From assembly GCF_000196515.1 (NCBI RefSeq), contig NC_014248.1:1969501-2033500 (forward strand): a DNA stretch of 64,000 bases, read 5' to 3'. This document shows positions 47,801 through 55,874 of this stretch, one piece after another. This stretch comes from 'Nostoc azollae' 0708 (GTDB lineage Bacteria > Cyanobacteriota > Cyanobacteriia > Cyanobacteriales > Nostocaceae). The notes under the pieces were generated by a model. It was not told where the DNA came from. It saw nothing but the letters and a program-made list of their open reading frames with translations, and made no database searches. Both the position numbers and the translations under genes were made by a program. Position 1 is the first letter of the stretch. Each line of letters starts with the position of its first letter.

Positions 47801-48734
47801 TGGCAAAAATATTCCTCTCACTTATCTTTTCCAATGTCCTACAATTAGGCAACTAGCTAATGTCCTTAGACAAGAAGGATGCTCAACCTTGTGGTCTTCG
47901 TTAGTTCCTATTCAAACCAAAGGATCAAAACCACCTTTCTTCTATATTCATACGGCATCAGGAGGTTTGATACACAGCTTGAATTTGTTATCTAAACTAG
48001 ATGCTGATCAACCAGTTTATGGTTTACAAGCACAAGGATTAGATGGGAAAAGTTCTCCTCATACTTGTATTGAAGATATGGCTTCTCACTATATTCAAGA
48101 AATACAGACTATTCAGCTTCATGGACCATATTTATTAGGAGGATGGTGTGCAGGAGGTATGATAGCTTATGAAATGGCGCAACAACTTCATGCTCAAGGA
48201 GAGAGTGTTAAATTACTAACTATTTTCGATGCCTATCCTCTACAAATGATACCTACAGACAATACAGTTTTAAATCCTTATTTTTCAATAAAAACAGTGT
48301 CTCGTACTTATTCATCTATAATGGATATGATTAAGCGTAATCGCAGCTATTTTGGTCATTTAACATTTAAACAGCAGATCATTGCGATTTGGGAAAAGAT
48401 TAATCGACGCATTCAGGATATGATTAAGGATAATCTCTATCAATTTTATGTGAAGAGGAATCTACCTTTACCTCATGCCCTCAGCAATTTAGCAGTTAGA
48501 GATGCGATCGTTCGTGCCTATAGAAGTTATTGTCCTCAAGTTTATCCAGGTAAAATAATCTTTTTTCGAGCAATTGATCACATGGAAGAATATGCTCGTC
48601 ATATGGAAAAATGGGAGGAGTTAGCAACTGCGTCCGTGGAAATTCATGATATATCAGGGAATCACGATAGTATCATGTCTGAACCTCATGTTTTGGTTTT
48701 GGCTCAAAAGTTAAAGGACTGTTTAAACAGATAA
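38859..48734 (+). CDS. three-module non-ribosomal peptide synthetase with thioesterase
   Basis: 3291 residues. Order: C-terminal half of a condensation domain (about 1-228; no HHxxxDG), A1 (253-755; YTSGSTGKPKGV near 404), PCP1 (LGGHSL near 803), C2 (868-1300; HHIIFDGWS near 1000), A2 (1324-1846), PCP2 (LGGHSL near 1889), C3 (1953-2384; HHIIFDGWS near 2086), A3 (2407-2917), PCP3 (LGGHSL near 2963), thioesterase (3026-3291) with GWCAGG. Specificity residues read by eye are DFWNIGMVH (the Thr code) for A1, DVEAIGAIT (no confident call) for A2 and DLTKIGHVG (the Asp code) for A3. No epimerase or methylase is seen. Predicted product core: (acyl or peptidyl)-Thr-X-Asp, released or cyclised by the thioesterase. 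The ribosome binding site is weak. Confidence 0.92.
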   Translation: MKIIEDIYLDSYSSSEKFWRAFLRGFTAPITLPMLTPDSLSHPSRQTKEVRLLGSKTSDLITFAQNHKLTLYTFIQGAVAILLSHYTRETDILFGAMIKELDFNIVPMRISVEADASVLSWLTELQTQCYFLGEYKSTPLLQIQQWSEIPPEVPLFETLLICGNYENIEHLEEARYLLILSIDAESDLLLRINYQQTQFADDAIDRMLGHLETILTNIIALPEQTLANIPLLTEWERHQLLVEWNQTQTDYPQDKCIHELFEEQVAKTPDTVAVVFENEKLTYRELNQRANQLANYLQSLGVQPEFLVGICTERSIEMIVGILGILKAGGAYVPLDIAYPKERLAFILSDSQLSIILTQQHLVERLPRNQARVVCLDNDWEDIVKIPIQHTEITVEPDNLAYIIYTSGSTGKPKGVIILHHNVVCLFAATQPWFQFNNNDVWSCFHSYAFDFSVWEIWGALLYGGRLVIIPYYVSRSPELFYKLLSQEGITILNQTPSAFKQLIQLETSLNNHSDLSLRFVIFGGEALDIQSLKPWVDKHRDKFTQLVNMYGITETTVHVTYRPINIDDLNSSPKVIGCAIPNLQLYILNSHLQPVPVGVAGEIYVGGAGLARGYLNNLELTAERFIPHPFNNQAKARLYKTGDLARYLPSGDIEYLGRIDNQVKIRGFRIELGEIEALLNQHPNLREAKVISREDIPGDKRLVAYVITNLQENNQGEISQKIREYLKEKLPDYMIPSAFVVLDTFPLTPNGKIDHRALPTVNFLATQSNYVAPRTPTEEIIAQIWSQVLKVETIGMNENFFELGGHSLLATQVISRIRQTLSLELSLLLLFEYPTIAQISEQISNTEQTNNPVLESPIDTRNPQIKLSLSFAQQRIWFLDQLQPDSTAYNLSYSFQIKGKLNISTLKKCIGEIVQRHEILHTNFVAIDGQVTQVITNNIEFNLPIIDLQILTNKQRKIEAQKITKEEAEKPFNLAEGSLFSVKLLQLSAEDFLMLFNIHHIIFDGWSFGVLFDELKVLYTAYYEGLISPLPKLSIQYADFSLWQRKWLTGAILESQLNYWQQQLGGNLPILELPTDRLRPRVQSYQGAIKTFILYPELTASITSFAQKEAVTLFMTLLTAFKVLLCRYSGQEDVIVGTPIAGRNRREIEGLMGFFVNTLALRTDLGNNPSFNELLSRVRRICLEAYTHQDVPFEQLVEILQRERNLSHTPIFQVMFALQNEPMGELQLPDLTLTPLKPAVQTAKFDLTLSMEERNGQLIGEWEYNTDLFDDSTIERMSEHFKILLSGILTDSNQNIWQLPLLTEAEKHQLLLEWNQNKINYSQTKWTHKLFEEQVEKTPHAIAVIFEEQKITYQELNQRANQLANYLQKLGVNADKLVGLCLEISLARIIGLLAILKAGGVYVPLDPVYPQERLRFIIEDAQVSILLTQESLADKFLINSLQVVNLDGDWEKIATESTNNLQSCLTGENLAYVIYTSGSTGTPKGVLIEHQAIAYHCQNIVEHYQLNASDRILQSVSLSFDVSLEQILPTLTVGATVILVDAQSLTPWEFHRKLIDYSLTVIAIPIAYLTQWLQSLDENTYAIDINELRLVICGGEVLPPGILKIWYNSPMKGICLINAYGPTETSITAITFTIPQNIKLIESYTNIPIGRPLPNRRIYILDHHKNSVPIGVAGELYIGGIGLARGYLNRPELTDEKFVPSPFDNSRLYKTGDVASYLPDGNIQFLGRTDSQVKIRGFRIELGEIEAILNQHPNVKAARIITREDIPGDQRLVAYIIPNFSTEVTGTSKQKKFNQEFTSLQLEIPYQIRNYLKQQLPDYMIPAAFVVLETFPLTTNGKINHCALPAPDFWAAQSNYVAPRTPTEEIIVQIWSQVLKVENIGIDDNFFELGGHSLLATLLISRLRQTFNQEIPLILLFEYPTVSQLYEQIRITERENNSLLLPPIEPTIQRKENLPLSFSQKRLWFLAQLEPNSTAYTMPLTLRLQGLLNITALERSIAVIIKRHEILRTNFISTDGQPIQVITKNINWDLPITDLQLLPDEQRDIEAAKISQQEAETPFNLAEDRLVRVKLLRLSAEEYLLIFNIHHIIFDGWSFGVLFAELKAIYTSYCQGLTSALPQLYIQYADFILWQRQWLTRKFLESQLVYWQQQLGGILPILKLPIDRPRPRIQTYIGATKSFIFSKELTASLKSLYQEEGVTLYMVLLTTFKVLLCRYSGQEDVIVGTPIAGRNRRELEGLMGFFVNTLALRTDLGNNPSFNELLSRVRRVCLEAYTHQDLPFEQLVEVLGPERDLSHTPVFQVMFTLQNSLMGELQLPDLTVTTLEPAVQTAKFDLTVSLTEENGQLIGEWQYNTHLFDTSTIERMIEHFQMLLSGILTDSNQKIWQLPLITEQERHQLLVEWNQTQKDYPHDKCIHHLFAEQAEKTPDAVAVVFKNQQITYGKLNQRANQLANYLQTLGVQPEVLVGIYTERSIEMVIGLLGILKAGGAYVPLDINYPTERIYRMLDDAKVGVLLTQKHLLAKINQLPLVAENKLVVGSLDEDIQDLLSGNTLKSPHCKNLAYVIYTSGSTGKPKGVGVEHGQLLNYVKGILDRLDLPTAANFATVSPFFTDLGNTMIFSALCIGGCLHIIAEEVATDPVAFTKYNQSYFLDCLKIVPSHLSSLLTGSEPEKLLPRQRLILGGEAASWELIKRVNKLAPKCQIFNHYGPTETTVGVLTYPLGSASTEALSNTVLLGRPLVNTQIYVLDQYRQPVPLGVSGEIYVGGDSVARGYINRSELTAERFIPNLFSNEPDAKLYKTGDLARYLSDGNLEFLGRIDDQVKIRGFRIELGEIEAVLNQHPSLRETKVITREDIPGKERLIAYIIPTYDQNSPLEISHKIRKYLKQQLPDYMIPAAFVVLESFPLTANGKIDYYNLPIPDFRNLESEGNLQPADNLELQLIKIWENVLGIQPIGLSDNFFDLGGHSLLAVTLFAQIHKTFGKNIPLTYLFQCPTIRQLANVLRQEGCSTLWSSLVPIQTKGSKPPFFYIHTASGGLIHSLNLLSKLDADQPVYGLQAQGLDGKSSPHTCIEDMASHYIQEIQTIQLHGPYLLGGWCAGGMIAYEMAQQLHAQGESVKLLTIFDAYPLQMIPTDNTVLNPYFSIKTVSRTYSSIMDMIKRNRSYFGHLTFKQQIIAIWEKINRRIQDMIKDNLYQFYVKRNLPLPHALSNLAVRDAIVRAYRSYCPQVYPGKIIFFRAIDHMEEYARHMEKWEELATASVEIHDISGNHDSIMSEPHVLVLAQKLKDCLNR
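38956..38976 (+). repeat. CTGACTC short repeat inside the synthetase start
   Basis: Two CTGACTC units in the coding region of the partial condensation domain, translated as LTPDS. It is the same heptamer family as at 19.87 kb and 27.3 kb. Confidence 0.5.
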
Positions 48735-48796
48735 GCAGTGAACTGGTAGAGTAAAAACATAACAAAACATCAACTCGCCAGATTTCACCGCATAAC

Positions 48797-49657
48797 ATGG
48801 GCAGTATTTGGGAACTCGATTTTTACTCCCGTCCGATTTTGGACGCAAATCAAAAAAAAGTTTGGGAAATCTTAGTGTGTGAAAGTCCTGTGGATGTCCG
48901 CACGAAAACTGATTCCTTGTTTCGCTATGCTCAATATTGCCCTAGTACTCAAGTAAATTCGGTTTGGTTGCGGACAGCCTTGGAGGAAGCGATAAATAAA
49001 GCCGGGGAAGCGCCAATCAAAATCCGCTTTTTCCGTCGTCAAATGAATAATATGATTACCAAAGCTTGTCAGGATGCGGGTATTCCCGCTTTACCTAGTC
49101 GGCGGGCATTGGTTCTCAACCAATGGCTACAGCAACGTATGGAGGAAGTTTATCCTCAAGAACTAGGATATCAAGGGGAGGCTAATCCTTCAGTCCGTTT
49201 AGATAGACCTTTACCGCAGCGGTTACCAGATGCTTTGGAAGGCAAACAATGGGCATTTGTGACTTTAGAAGCCAAGGATTTTGTGGATATGCCAGATTGG
49301 GAAATTGCCTTTGGTGAAGCTTTTCCCCTAGAATTGGCGCAATTATCACCAGAAATTCGCATTCCTGGCATTTTGATTTTTTCACCTAGGGCTTTACCTA
49401 TTGCTGGATGGATGTCTGGTTTAGAAATGGCTTATTTGCGATTTGATACTAGTCAAGGTGACAGATTAATTTTAGAAACCGGTGCAACAGAAAGCTGGGT
49501 CTTGGCAAATATCCGCACTCCCCAACTTCTCAAAGAAGCTCAAGGCTTTGAAGAAACGAAGCAAAAAGCCAATGGAGTACATTTTATCGGTGTACAGTCT
49601 GATCCTCAAGTTCAATCTTTTTCTGGTTTTTGGCTGTTACAAGAGGTGAGTCTGTAG
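48797..49657 (+). CDS. Tab2/Atab2 family RNA-binding protein (DUF1092)
   Basis: 286 residues. Tab2 in Chlamydomonas and its cyanobacterial relatives bind RNA and support photosystem I (psaB) translation or assembly. Family marks: N-terminal MGSIWELDFYSRPILDANQKKVWE, FFRRQMNNMITKAC, LPSRRALVLNQWLQQR, and C-terminal TGATESWVLANI and FSGFWLLQEV. Complete. It follows the synthetase by 62 bases but is a housekeeping gene, so a functional link is unlikely. Confidence 0.93.
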   Translation: MGSIWELDFYSRPILDANQKKVWEILVCESPVDVRTKTDSLFRYAQYCPSTQVNSVWLRTALEEAINKAGEAPIKIRFFRRQMNNMITKACQDAGIPALPSRRALVLNQWLQQRMEEVYPQELGYQGEANPSVRLDRPLPQRLPDALEGKQWAFVTLEAKDFVDMPDWEIAFGEAFPLELAQLSPEIRIPGILIFSPRALPIAGWMSGLEMAYLRFDTSQGDRLILETGATESWVLANIRTPQLLKEAQGFEETKQKANGVHFIGVQSDPQVQSFSGFWLLQEVSL

Positions 49658-49822
49658 GGATTGGGGACTGGGGATTAGGATGATGGGGTGAAGAGTTTTA
49701 CCAATTACCCTATGCCCCATGCCCAATTCCATGAAATTTACAACTGTTGAGGCAAGCTGATGGGATAATGATCAGCGTCTATCTAGGCTTTACAATCCAA
49801 AATCCACAATTCATCAAGGAAA

Positions 49823-51136
49823 ATGGGTTCTGCAAATTTGTCACAAGATACACTAGCGGAAGATCTGCTAGAACTTGCCTTAAAATCTGGCGCAGAGGCT
49901 GCGGAAGTGTATCAGTCCCGATCGCTTTCTCGTCCAGTGTTTTTTGAGGCTAACCGCCTTAAACAACTAGAAACTAGTCAATCTGAAGGTACTGCACTGC
50001 GGCTATGGAGAAACGGTCGTCCCGGACTGACTGTGGCTTACGGTTCTGTAGATCCCCAGGTGATGGTAGAGCGCTCGCTCGATTTGAGTCAATTAAATCA
50101 ACCTGAATCAGTAGAATTAGTCAGTAAATCTCTGGAATTTTACCCAGATTTGGGGGAAGCTGTACCAGTGGATATGTTGATTAACTGGGGTAAAGAAGCG
50201 ATCGCTCTGATTCGTGATATCTATCCTGATGTTCTCTGTAATAGCGACTGGGAATGTGATGTTGAAAATACCAGGTTAATCAACAGCAAAGGTTTAGATT
50301 GTCACTATAGTGATACTACTCTCAGTTGCTATATGTCCGCAGAATGGGTTAGAGGTGATGATTTTTTAAGCGTTGCTGATGGACAAACTCAACGTGGTGA
50401 ACTCAACCCCGATAAAGTCGCTCATCAAATTTTACAGCGATTAAATTGGGCGCAAGAAAACGTTTATACTCCTAGCGGTCGTCTTCCAGTTTTATTCACT
50501 TCCAAAGCGGCAGATATGCTGTGGGGAACTGTACAAGCTGCTTTAAATGGTAAGCAAGTCTTAGAAAAAGCTTCTCCTTGGGCAGAAAGGTTAGGTAAAC
50601 CAATTGTTGTACCCACTCTCACTCTTTACCAAGATCCTGAAGCTGGGCCTTATAGTTGTCCTTTTGATGATGAAGGCAATCCTACAAAATCTTTGATATT
50701 TGTTAAAAACGGGATTTTACGGAATTTTTATAGCGATCACACCACCGGACAACAATTAGGAATTGGTAGCACAGGGAATGGTTTTCGTCCTGGTTTGGGT
50801 AGTTATCCGACCCCTGGTTTATTTAACTTCCTCATCCAACCGGGTACCGCATCCTTACAAGAATTAATTCAAGATATGGATGATGGTTTAATCGTGGATC
50901 AAATATTAGGAGAAAGTGGCGGAATTTCTGGTGACTTTTCCATCAACATTGATTTGGGCTATCGGGTAAAAAAAGGGCAAATAATTGGCAGAGTTAAAGA
51001 TACAATGGTGGTTGGTAATGTTTACACAGCCCTTAAACAAATAGTCAAACTGGGTGGAGATGCAGATTGGAATGGTGCTTGTTATACTCCTTCATTAATA
51101 GTTGAAGGACTTTCTACTACTGGAAAAAATAGTTAA
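49823..51136 (+). CDS. TldD/PmbA family protein, PmbA (TldE) type
   Basis: 437 residues of the non-catalytic or partner subunit type of the TldD/TldE metalloprotease, which trims peptides (microcin B17, CcdA in E. coli). Visible: N-terminal LELALKSGAEAAEVYQSRS, the GTALRLWRNGRPGLTVAYGS region, WGTVQAALNGKQVLEKASPW, and C-terminal GNGFRPGLGSYPTPGLFNF and ESGGISGDFSINIDLGYRVK. The zinc motif HExxxH of TldD is absent, which supports PmbA. No tldD gene is in this window. Confidence 0.92.
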   Translation: MGSANLSQDTLAEDLLELALKSGAEAAEVYQSRSLSRPVFFEANRLKQLETSQSEGTALRLWRNGRPGLTVAYGSVDPQVMVERSLDLSQLNQPESVELVSKSLEFYPDLGEAVPVDMLINWGKEAIALIRDIYPDVLCNSDWECDVENTRLINSKGLDCHYSDTTLSCYMSAEWVRGDDFLSVADGQTQRGELNPDKVAHQILQRLNWAQENVYTPSGRLPVLFTSKAADMLWGTVQAALNGKQVLEKASPWAERLGKPIVVPTLTLYQDPEAGPYSCPFDDEGNPTKSLIFVKNGILRNFYSDHTTGQQLGIGSTGNGFRPGLGSYPTPGLFNFLIQPGTASLQELIQDMDDGLIVDQILGESGGISGDFSINIDLGYRVKKGQIIGRVKDTMVVGNVYTALKQIVKLGGDADWNGACYTPSLIVEGLSTTGKNS

Positions 51137-51373
51137 CTCAACAACAAATAGGAGTAATATAGGAATCCGGTTTGATTCCTAATAGCTTTCTTGGCGTAAG
51201 GCATAGTTACTTGCTTAGACAGGGGGCAAAAGGCAAGAGGCAATAGGATTCCAGAATATTAAGGTATACGGAGTCTTGTTCCAAAATCAAGTAGAAGTTG
51301 TATATCTTGTCCAGTTGTTAGCGTCAGCTGTTGGACTTGCAGCAGCAGAAATACAATCGCCTGATTTGATTCT

Positions 51374-51395
51374 CCCCTAGCCTTTAGGCTAGGGG
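51374..51395. repeat. perfect 9-bp hairpin CCCCTAGCC/GGCTAGGGG
   Basis: Loop TTTA; flanking ATTC and GAAT extend the stem imperfectly. There is no T-run, so it is more a dispersed palindrome than a terminator, although it could slow transcription from pmbA. Confidence 0.65.
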
Positions 51396-51467
51396 AATCT
51401 AAAAGGATGCTACCGAACAGACAGGTTACACTCCCGTGAGGTTTTTTATGAAACCCCTGGTTAAAAA

Positions 51468-51506
51468 ACCATAAAAATTTGCATGATGGTTATAACCACC
51501 ATGCAA
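51468..51506 (-). terminator. terminator of atpD-atpC
   Basis: On the minus strand TTGCATGGTGGTTATAACCA continues to TCATGCAA and then ATTTTTATGG. Stem of about 12 bp with one mismatch, then T-rich. Located about 35 bases after the atpC stop. Confidence 0.75.
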
Positions 51507-51540
51507 TATTAAATGAAATGATTAAATTACCAATACAGGT

Positions 51541-51954
51541 TTAAACCATACCACCAGCAGCTTGAAAACGGGCACGGGCGCGTTTAAAGGCTTGATTTGC
51601 TTGGATTTGAGCTTGTCTATCCCCTGCGGCAACTTGGTTCAACTTGGTTTGTGATTCGTTGTAAGCCTGACGGGCTTCTTCTAAATTAATAGCATCGCCA
51701 TATTCAGCACCATTAACAAGAATGGTAACTTCATCTTCTTCAACTTCTGCAAAACCACCTAGAAGTGCGATCGCTTGCCAATTGGAATTTTTGGTAGCAC
51801 GAACACGCATTACACCTGTATCTAAGGCAGATAACATTGGTGCGTGTCCAGTCAGGATACCCAACTGACCAGTTGTGCTGGGAAGAATTACTTCATCAGC
51901 TTGAGCATCCCACACAGTTTTATCTGGGGAAACTACACGAACGGTTAGTGTCAT
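51541..51954 (-). CDS. atpC: ATP synthase subunit epsilon (F1)
   Basis: Central-stalk regulatory subunit of the thylakoid and plasma-membrane F1Fo ATP synthase. 137 residues: N-terminal beta-sandwich ([58 protein letters not shown]) and a C-terminal helical hairpin ([18 protein letters not shown]). It lies downstream of atpD on the same strand, as usual in cyanobacteria, where beta and epsilon form their own operon. The gap is filled by a 7-bp tandem repeat. Confidence 0.97.
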   Translation of the reverse strand: MTLTVRVVSPDKTVWDAQADEVILPSTTGQLGILTGHAPMLSALDTGVMRVRATKNSNWQAIALLGGFAEVEEDEVTILVNGAEYGDAINLEEARQAYNESQTKLNQVAAGDRQAQIQANQAFKRARARFQAAGGMV

Positions 51955-52004
51955 ATTCTTAGTTTCTACTTATGATTGGTAATTGGTAATTGGCAGAAAT
52001 TTCC

Positions 52005-52158
52005 TACCCATTACCCATTACCCATTACCCATTACCCATTACCCATTACCCATTACCCATTACCCATTACCCATTACCCATTACCCATTACCCATTACCC
52101 ATTACCCATTACCCATTACCCATTACCCATTACCCCCATTACCCATTACCCATTACCT
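52005..52158. repeat. heptanucleotide tandem array (CCCATTA) between atpD and atpC
   Basis: About 22 units of the 7-mer CCCATTA (TAATGGG in the direction of the operon). The array is almost perfect, with one two-base insertion (CCCCC) near 52133 and a diverged last unit (CCTATTA). It starts directly after the atpD stop codon and ends about 50 bases before the atpC ATG. The array creates long open frames on the plus strand (51976-52234) which are not genes. Confidence 0.95.
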
Positions 52159-52159
52159 A

Positions 52160-53862
<1,703 letters not shown>

Positions 53863-54526
53863 TTACGCTTTAACCGCAACTTTTTCTTGTTTGCGCTTGG
53901 GAAGAGAGGTAACACCAAAAGCACCTAAGCCGAAGATAACAATGAGAGAAGCAGGTTCGGGAACTGATTTGGTCAAGGTGACATCATCAATTAACAATCC
54001 AATATTATCTTCACCAACTCCCTCAAAAGCTAGTTTAGCACTTGTATCTGAAGCAACCGTGAAACTGTCGGTAAAAGTAGTAAAATCTTGGGTTGGTGGC
54101 AGTATGAAACTTTCGTTAAACAAGCTACCCAGAGATACCATCACCGAGTTATTTCCATTATTTCGTTGGTCTCCAGCTAGTTTAAATAAAAGATTCACTA
54201 AGTCACGTGCACCAAACACAAAGATGGATTTAGATGAGAGCTTACCAGCATTGGATGTTGAACCGTCTGGATCTAAGTATAGTCCATTACCAGGTAAGAA
54301 GTTGGAATATCCATTACCTATTATATCCACTGTCCCATCTATCTATGAAATCGAACTTAGTAAAGCTACCATAATTTAATACGCCAGAACCATTATTCTC
54401 GGTGTTAAAATTTTCCTCTAAAAGAGTAATCGTCGCAGCTTGAGCATTTACTGCTACACTCAGTGCTCTTACTTTTGCCCCTGCTGTAGCCATTGATAAC
54501 TTTGTCAATAGATTTACTGTACTCAT
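53863..54526 (-). pseudogene. PEP-CTERM sorting-signal protein, frameshifted
   Basis: ATG 54524-54526, with AGGAAT in front, starts MSTVNLLTKLSMATAGAKVR and then LLEENFNTENNGSGVLNYGSF, a secreted beta-type domain. Near 54343 the frame breaks: ATAGATAGATGGG carries a second GATA unit, and removing four bases restores FIDGTVDIIGNG. The second part runs to the PEP-CTERM anchor VPEPASLIVIFGLGAFGVTS followed by the basic end LPKRKQEK. Export and sorting by the exosortase system are known for the motif. The gene is cut by this 4-bp duplication, and its upstream region is replaced by an insertion element 31 bases before the ATG. Confidence 0.85.
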
Positions 54527-54549
54527 AGTATTTATTCCTGAAGAACGAG

Positions 54550-54557
54550 TTTTCTTC
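54550..54557. repeat. target-site duplication, left
   Basis: TTTTCTTC directly before the GGG end of the element; the matching TTTTCTTG is at 55523-55530 (7 of 8 identical). Confidence 0.65.
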
Positions 54558-55522
54558 GGGAGCAAGGCGATTTTGTGAGGTGGGGCAAAAAGTGTGCCCT
54601 CACTAAACCCAAAACAGGCATCGATAAAAATCATTTACCGTACTACTAAAATATCCTATACAGCGAACTAAAGTGAAGTTACTTAAATAAATTTATCAGG
54701 TGAGAGAAGTTGAGACACACTGCTGTTGTGGTCAAAAAAAAGGTAGGATTTCCAAAGAAAAAACAGGGAATACCTACCATTAATTAATGACAAGAAATAT
54801 ATATTCAAGTCTTAATTTGACCAAATGTTTGAAAGATTTTCAAGAGCAAGTTACGAAAATTTTAGAAAAAAATAACATTCCCCAATGGAATGGACGAACT
54901 TTTAAGGCCCATGAAGAAAAGATTAGAGAAGGTGCATTAATATGGATGAATTTATTGCTTCAGCACTAGGAGAGCATTCTAAAACTCTGGTTAAACAAAG
55001 AAACTATCTTTTACATGCCTATGGGGAAGAACGTTTGAACTATGCTAAAGTTTCAGCCCGTAAATTACCTATTGGTAGTGGAGCTATGGGAAGTTTAATC
55101 CGCCAAGTTGTCAATTGAAGAATGAAAGGAAACAGTGAATTTTGGTTAAGAGAAAATGGGGAAATTATTTTACATCGGATAGCTGGAAGTTCGCATAATT
55201 CCTGTAATTCGATTTTTACCTCTTTTATCCATCTTCAACCTGTCTAATATTTTATACCTACAACTCCCATTTAACATAATTTTCTATGGTAATCAATACC
55301 TGCTTATTTGCTAACTGACCTAAGCAGCTTATTCCCACCAGCCACAAATTAATGAATGCAAGTCTTCTGAGGATATTTTGAGAAGATACTTTGTCTTGGA
55401 ATTTTATTTTTTTGATGTGATTTATTTCACCTTAGTTCCAGAATAATATTTTAGCTATGTCTATGGTTGGCGTAGGTAAAGGTACACTTTTTGCCCCACC
55501 TCACAAAATCGCCTTGCTCCCT
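54558..55522 (+). mobile_element. ISKra4-family (ISMich2-like) deletion derivative, copy 2
   Basis: 965 bp with clean ends. The left end starts GGGAGCAAGGCGATTTTGTG then AGGTGGGGCAAAAAGTGT; the right end is the inverse, ending AAAATCGCCTTGCTCCC. The terminal inverted repeat is about 40 bp with one or two mismatches. An 8-bp near-perfect duplication flanks it. GGG ends, 15-40 bp inverted repeats and 8-bp duplications are as described for the ISMich2 subgroup. The inner transposase is partial (54787-55248). It lies just upstream of the PEP-CTERM pseudogene in opposite direction. Confidence 0.85.
54787..55248 (+). pseudogene. transposase remnants in the ISKra4-like copy 2
   Basis: First frame MTRNIYSSLNLTKCLKDFQE ... 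AHEEKIREGALIWMNLLLQH. Then, from ATG 54942 in another frame, MDEFIASALGEHSKTLVKQR and LPIGSGAMGSLIRQVVN, a stop at 55116, RMKGNSEFWLRENGEIILHR. The DDE centre is missing, as in copy 1. Overlapping frames fit the frameshift organisation of ISMich2-type elements. Confidence 0.7.
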
Positions 55523-55530
55523 TTTCTTGT

Positions 55531-55874
55531 TGCCTTCAATGTCACTGATACTAATACGGTTTTTCAATACCTGTAAAGCGTTTTTCTGGGAACTTCACAT
55601 AAAATTCAGTAAGATAAAAAACTATTAATTCGGGGGGGGGTAGGGTTAAAACACTTAAACTGTCAAGCTTTCAAACAAGTGAGTAGTAGATTCAATAAAT
55701 AATGATATTTAAAGTTATGACGAAGCCGTAAAAATACGATTGTTTATACTATAGATGATCATAGATTTCTCTCTTTGCAAACCTGTTCCCTATTAAAGGG
55801 TCAAAGGTGAATTTCTGCTCTAAACTACCTCAATTACCTTAAAATGAGATTATGTCGCTTCATCCCTACTGCTT
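55531..55874. other. intergenic, no gene
   Basis: AT-rich, with a G8-9 run near 55633-55641. Nothing else recognised. The SirB1-type pseudogene starts at its right end. Confidence 0.5.

Larger units (their letters stand above)
51137..51540. other. convergent intergenic region with two hairpins
   Basis: No gene. CCCCTAGCC and GGCTAGGGG form a perfect stem at 51374-51395, probably a dispersed palindrome. The atpC terminator hairpin stands at 51479-51506. Confidence 0.65.
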
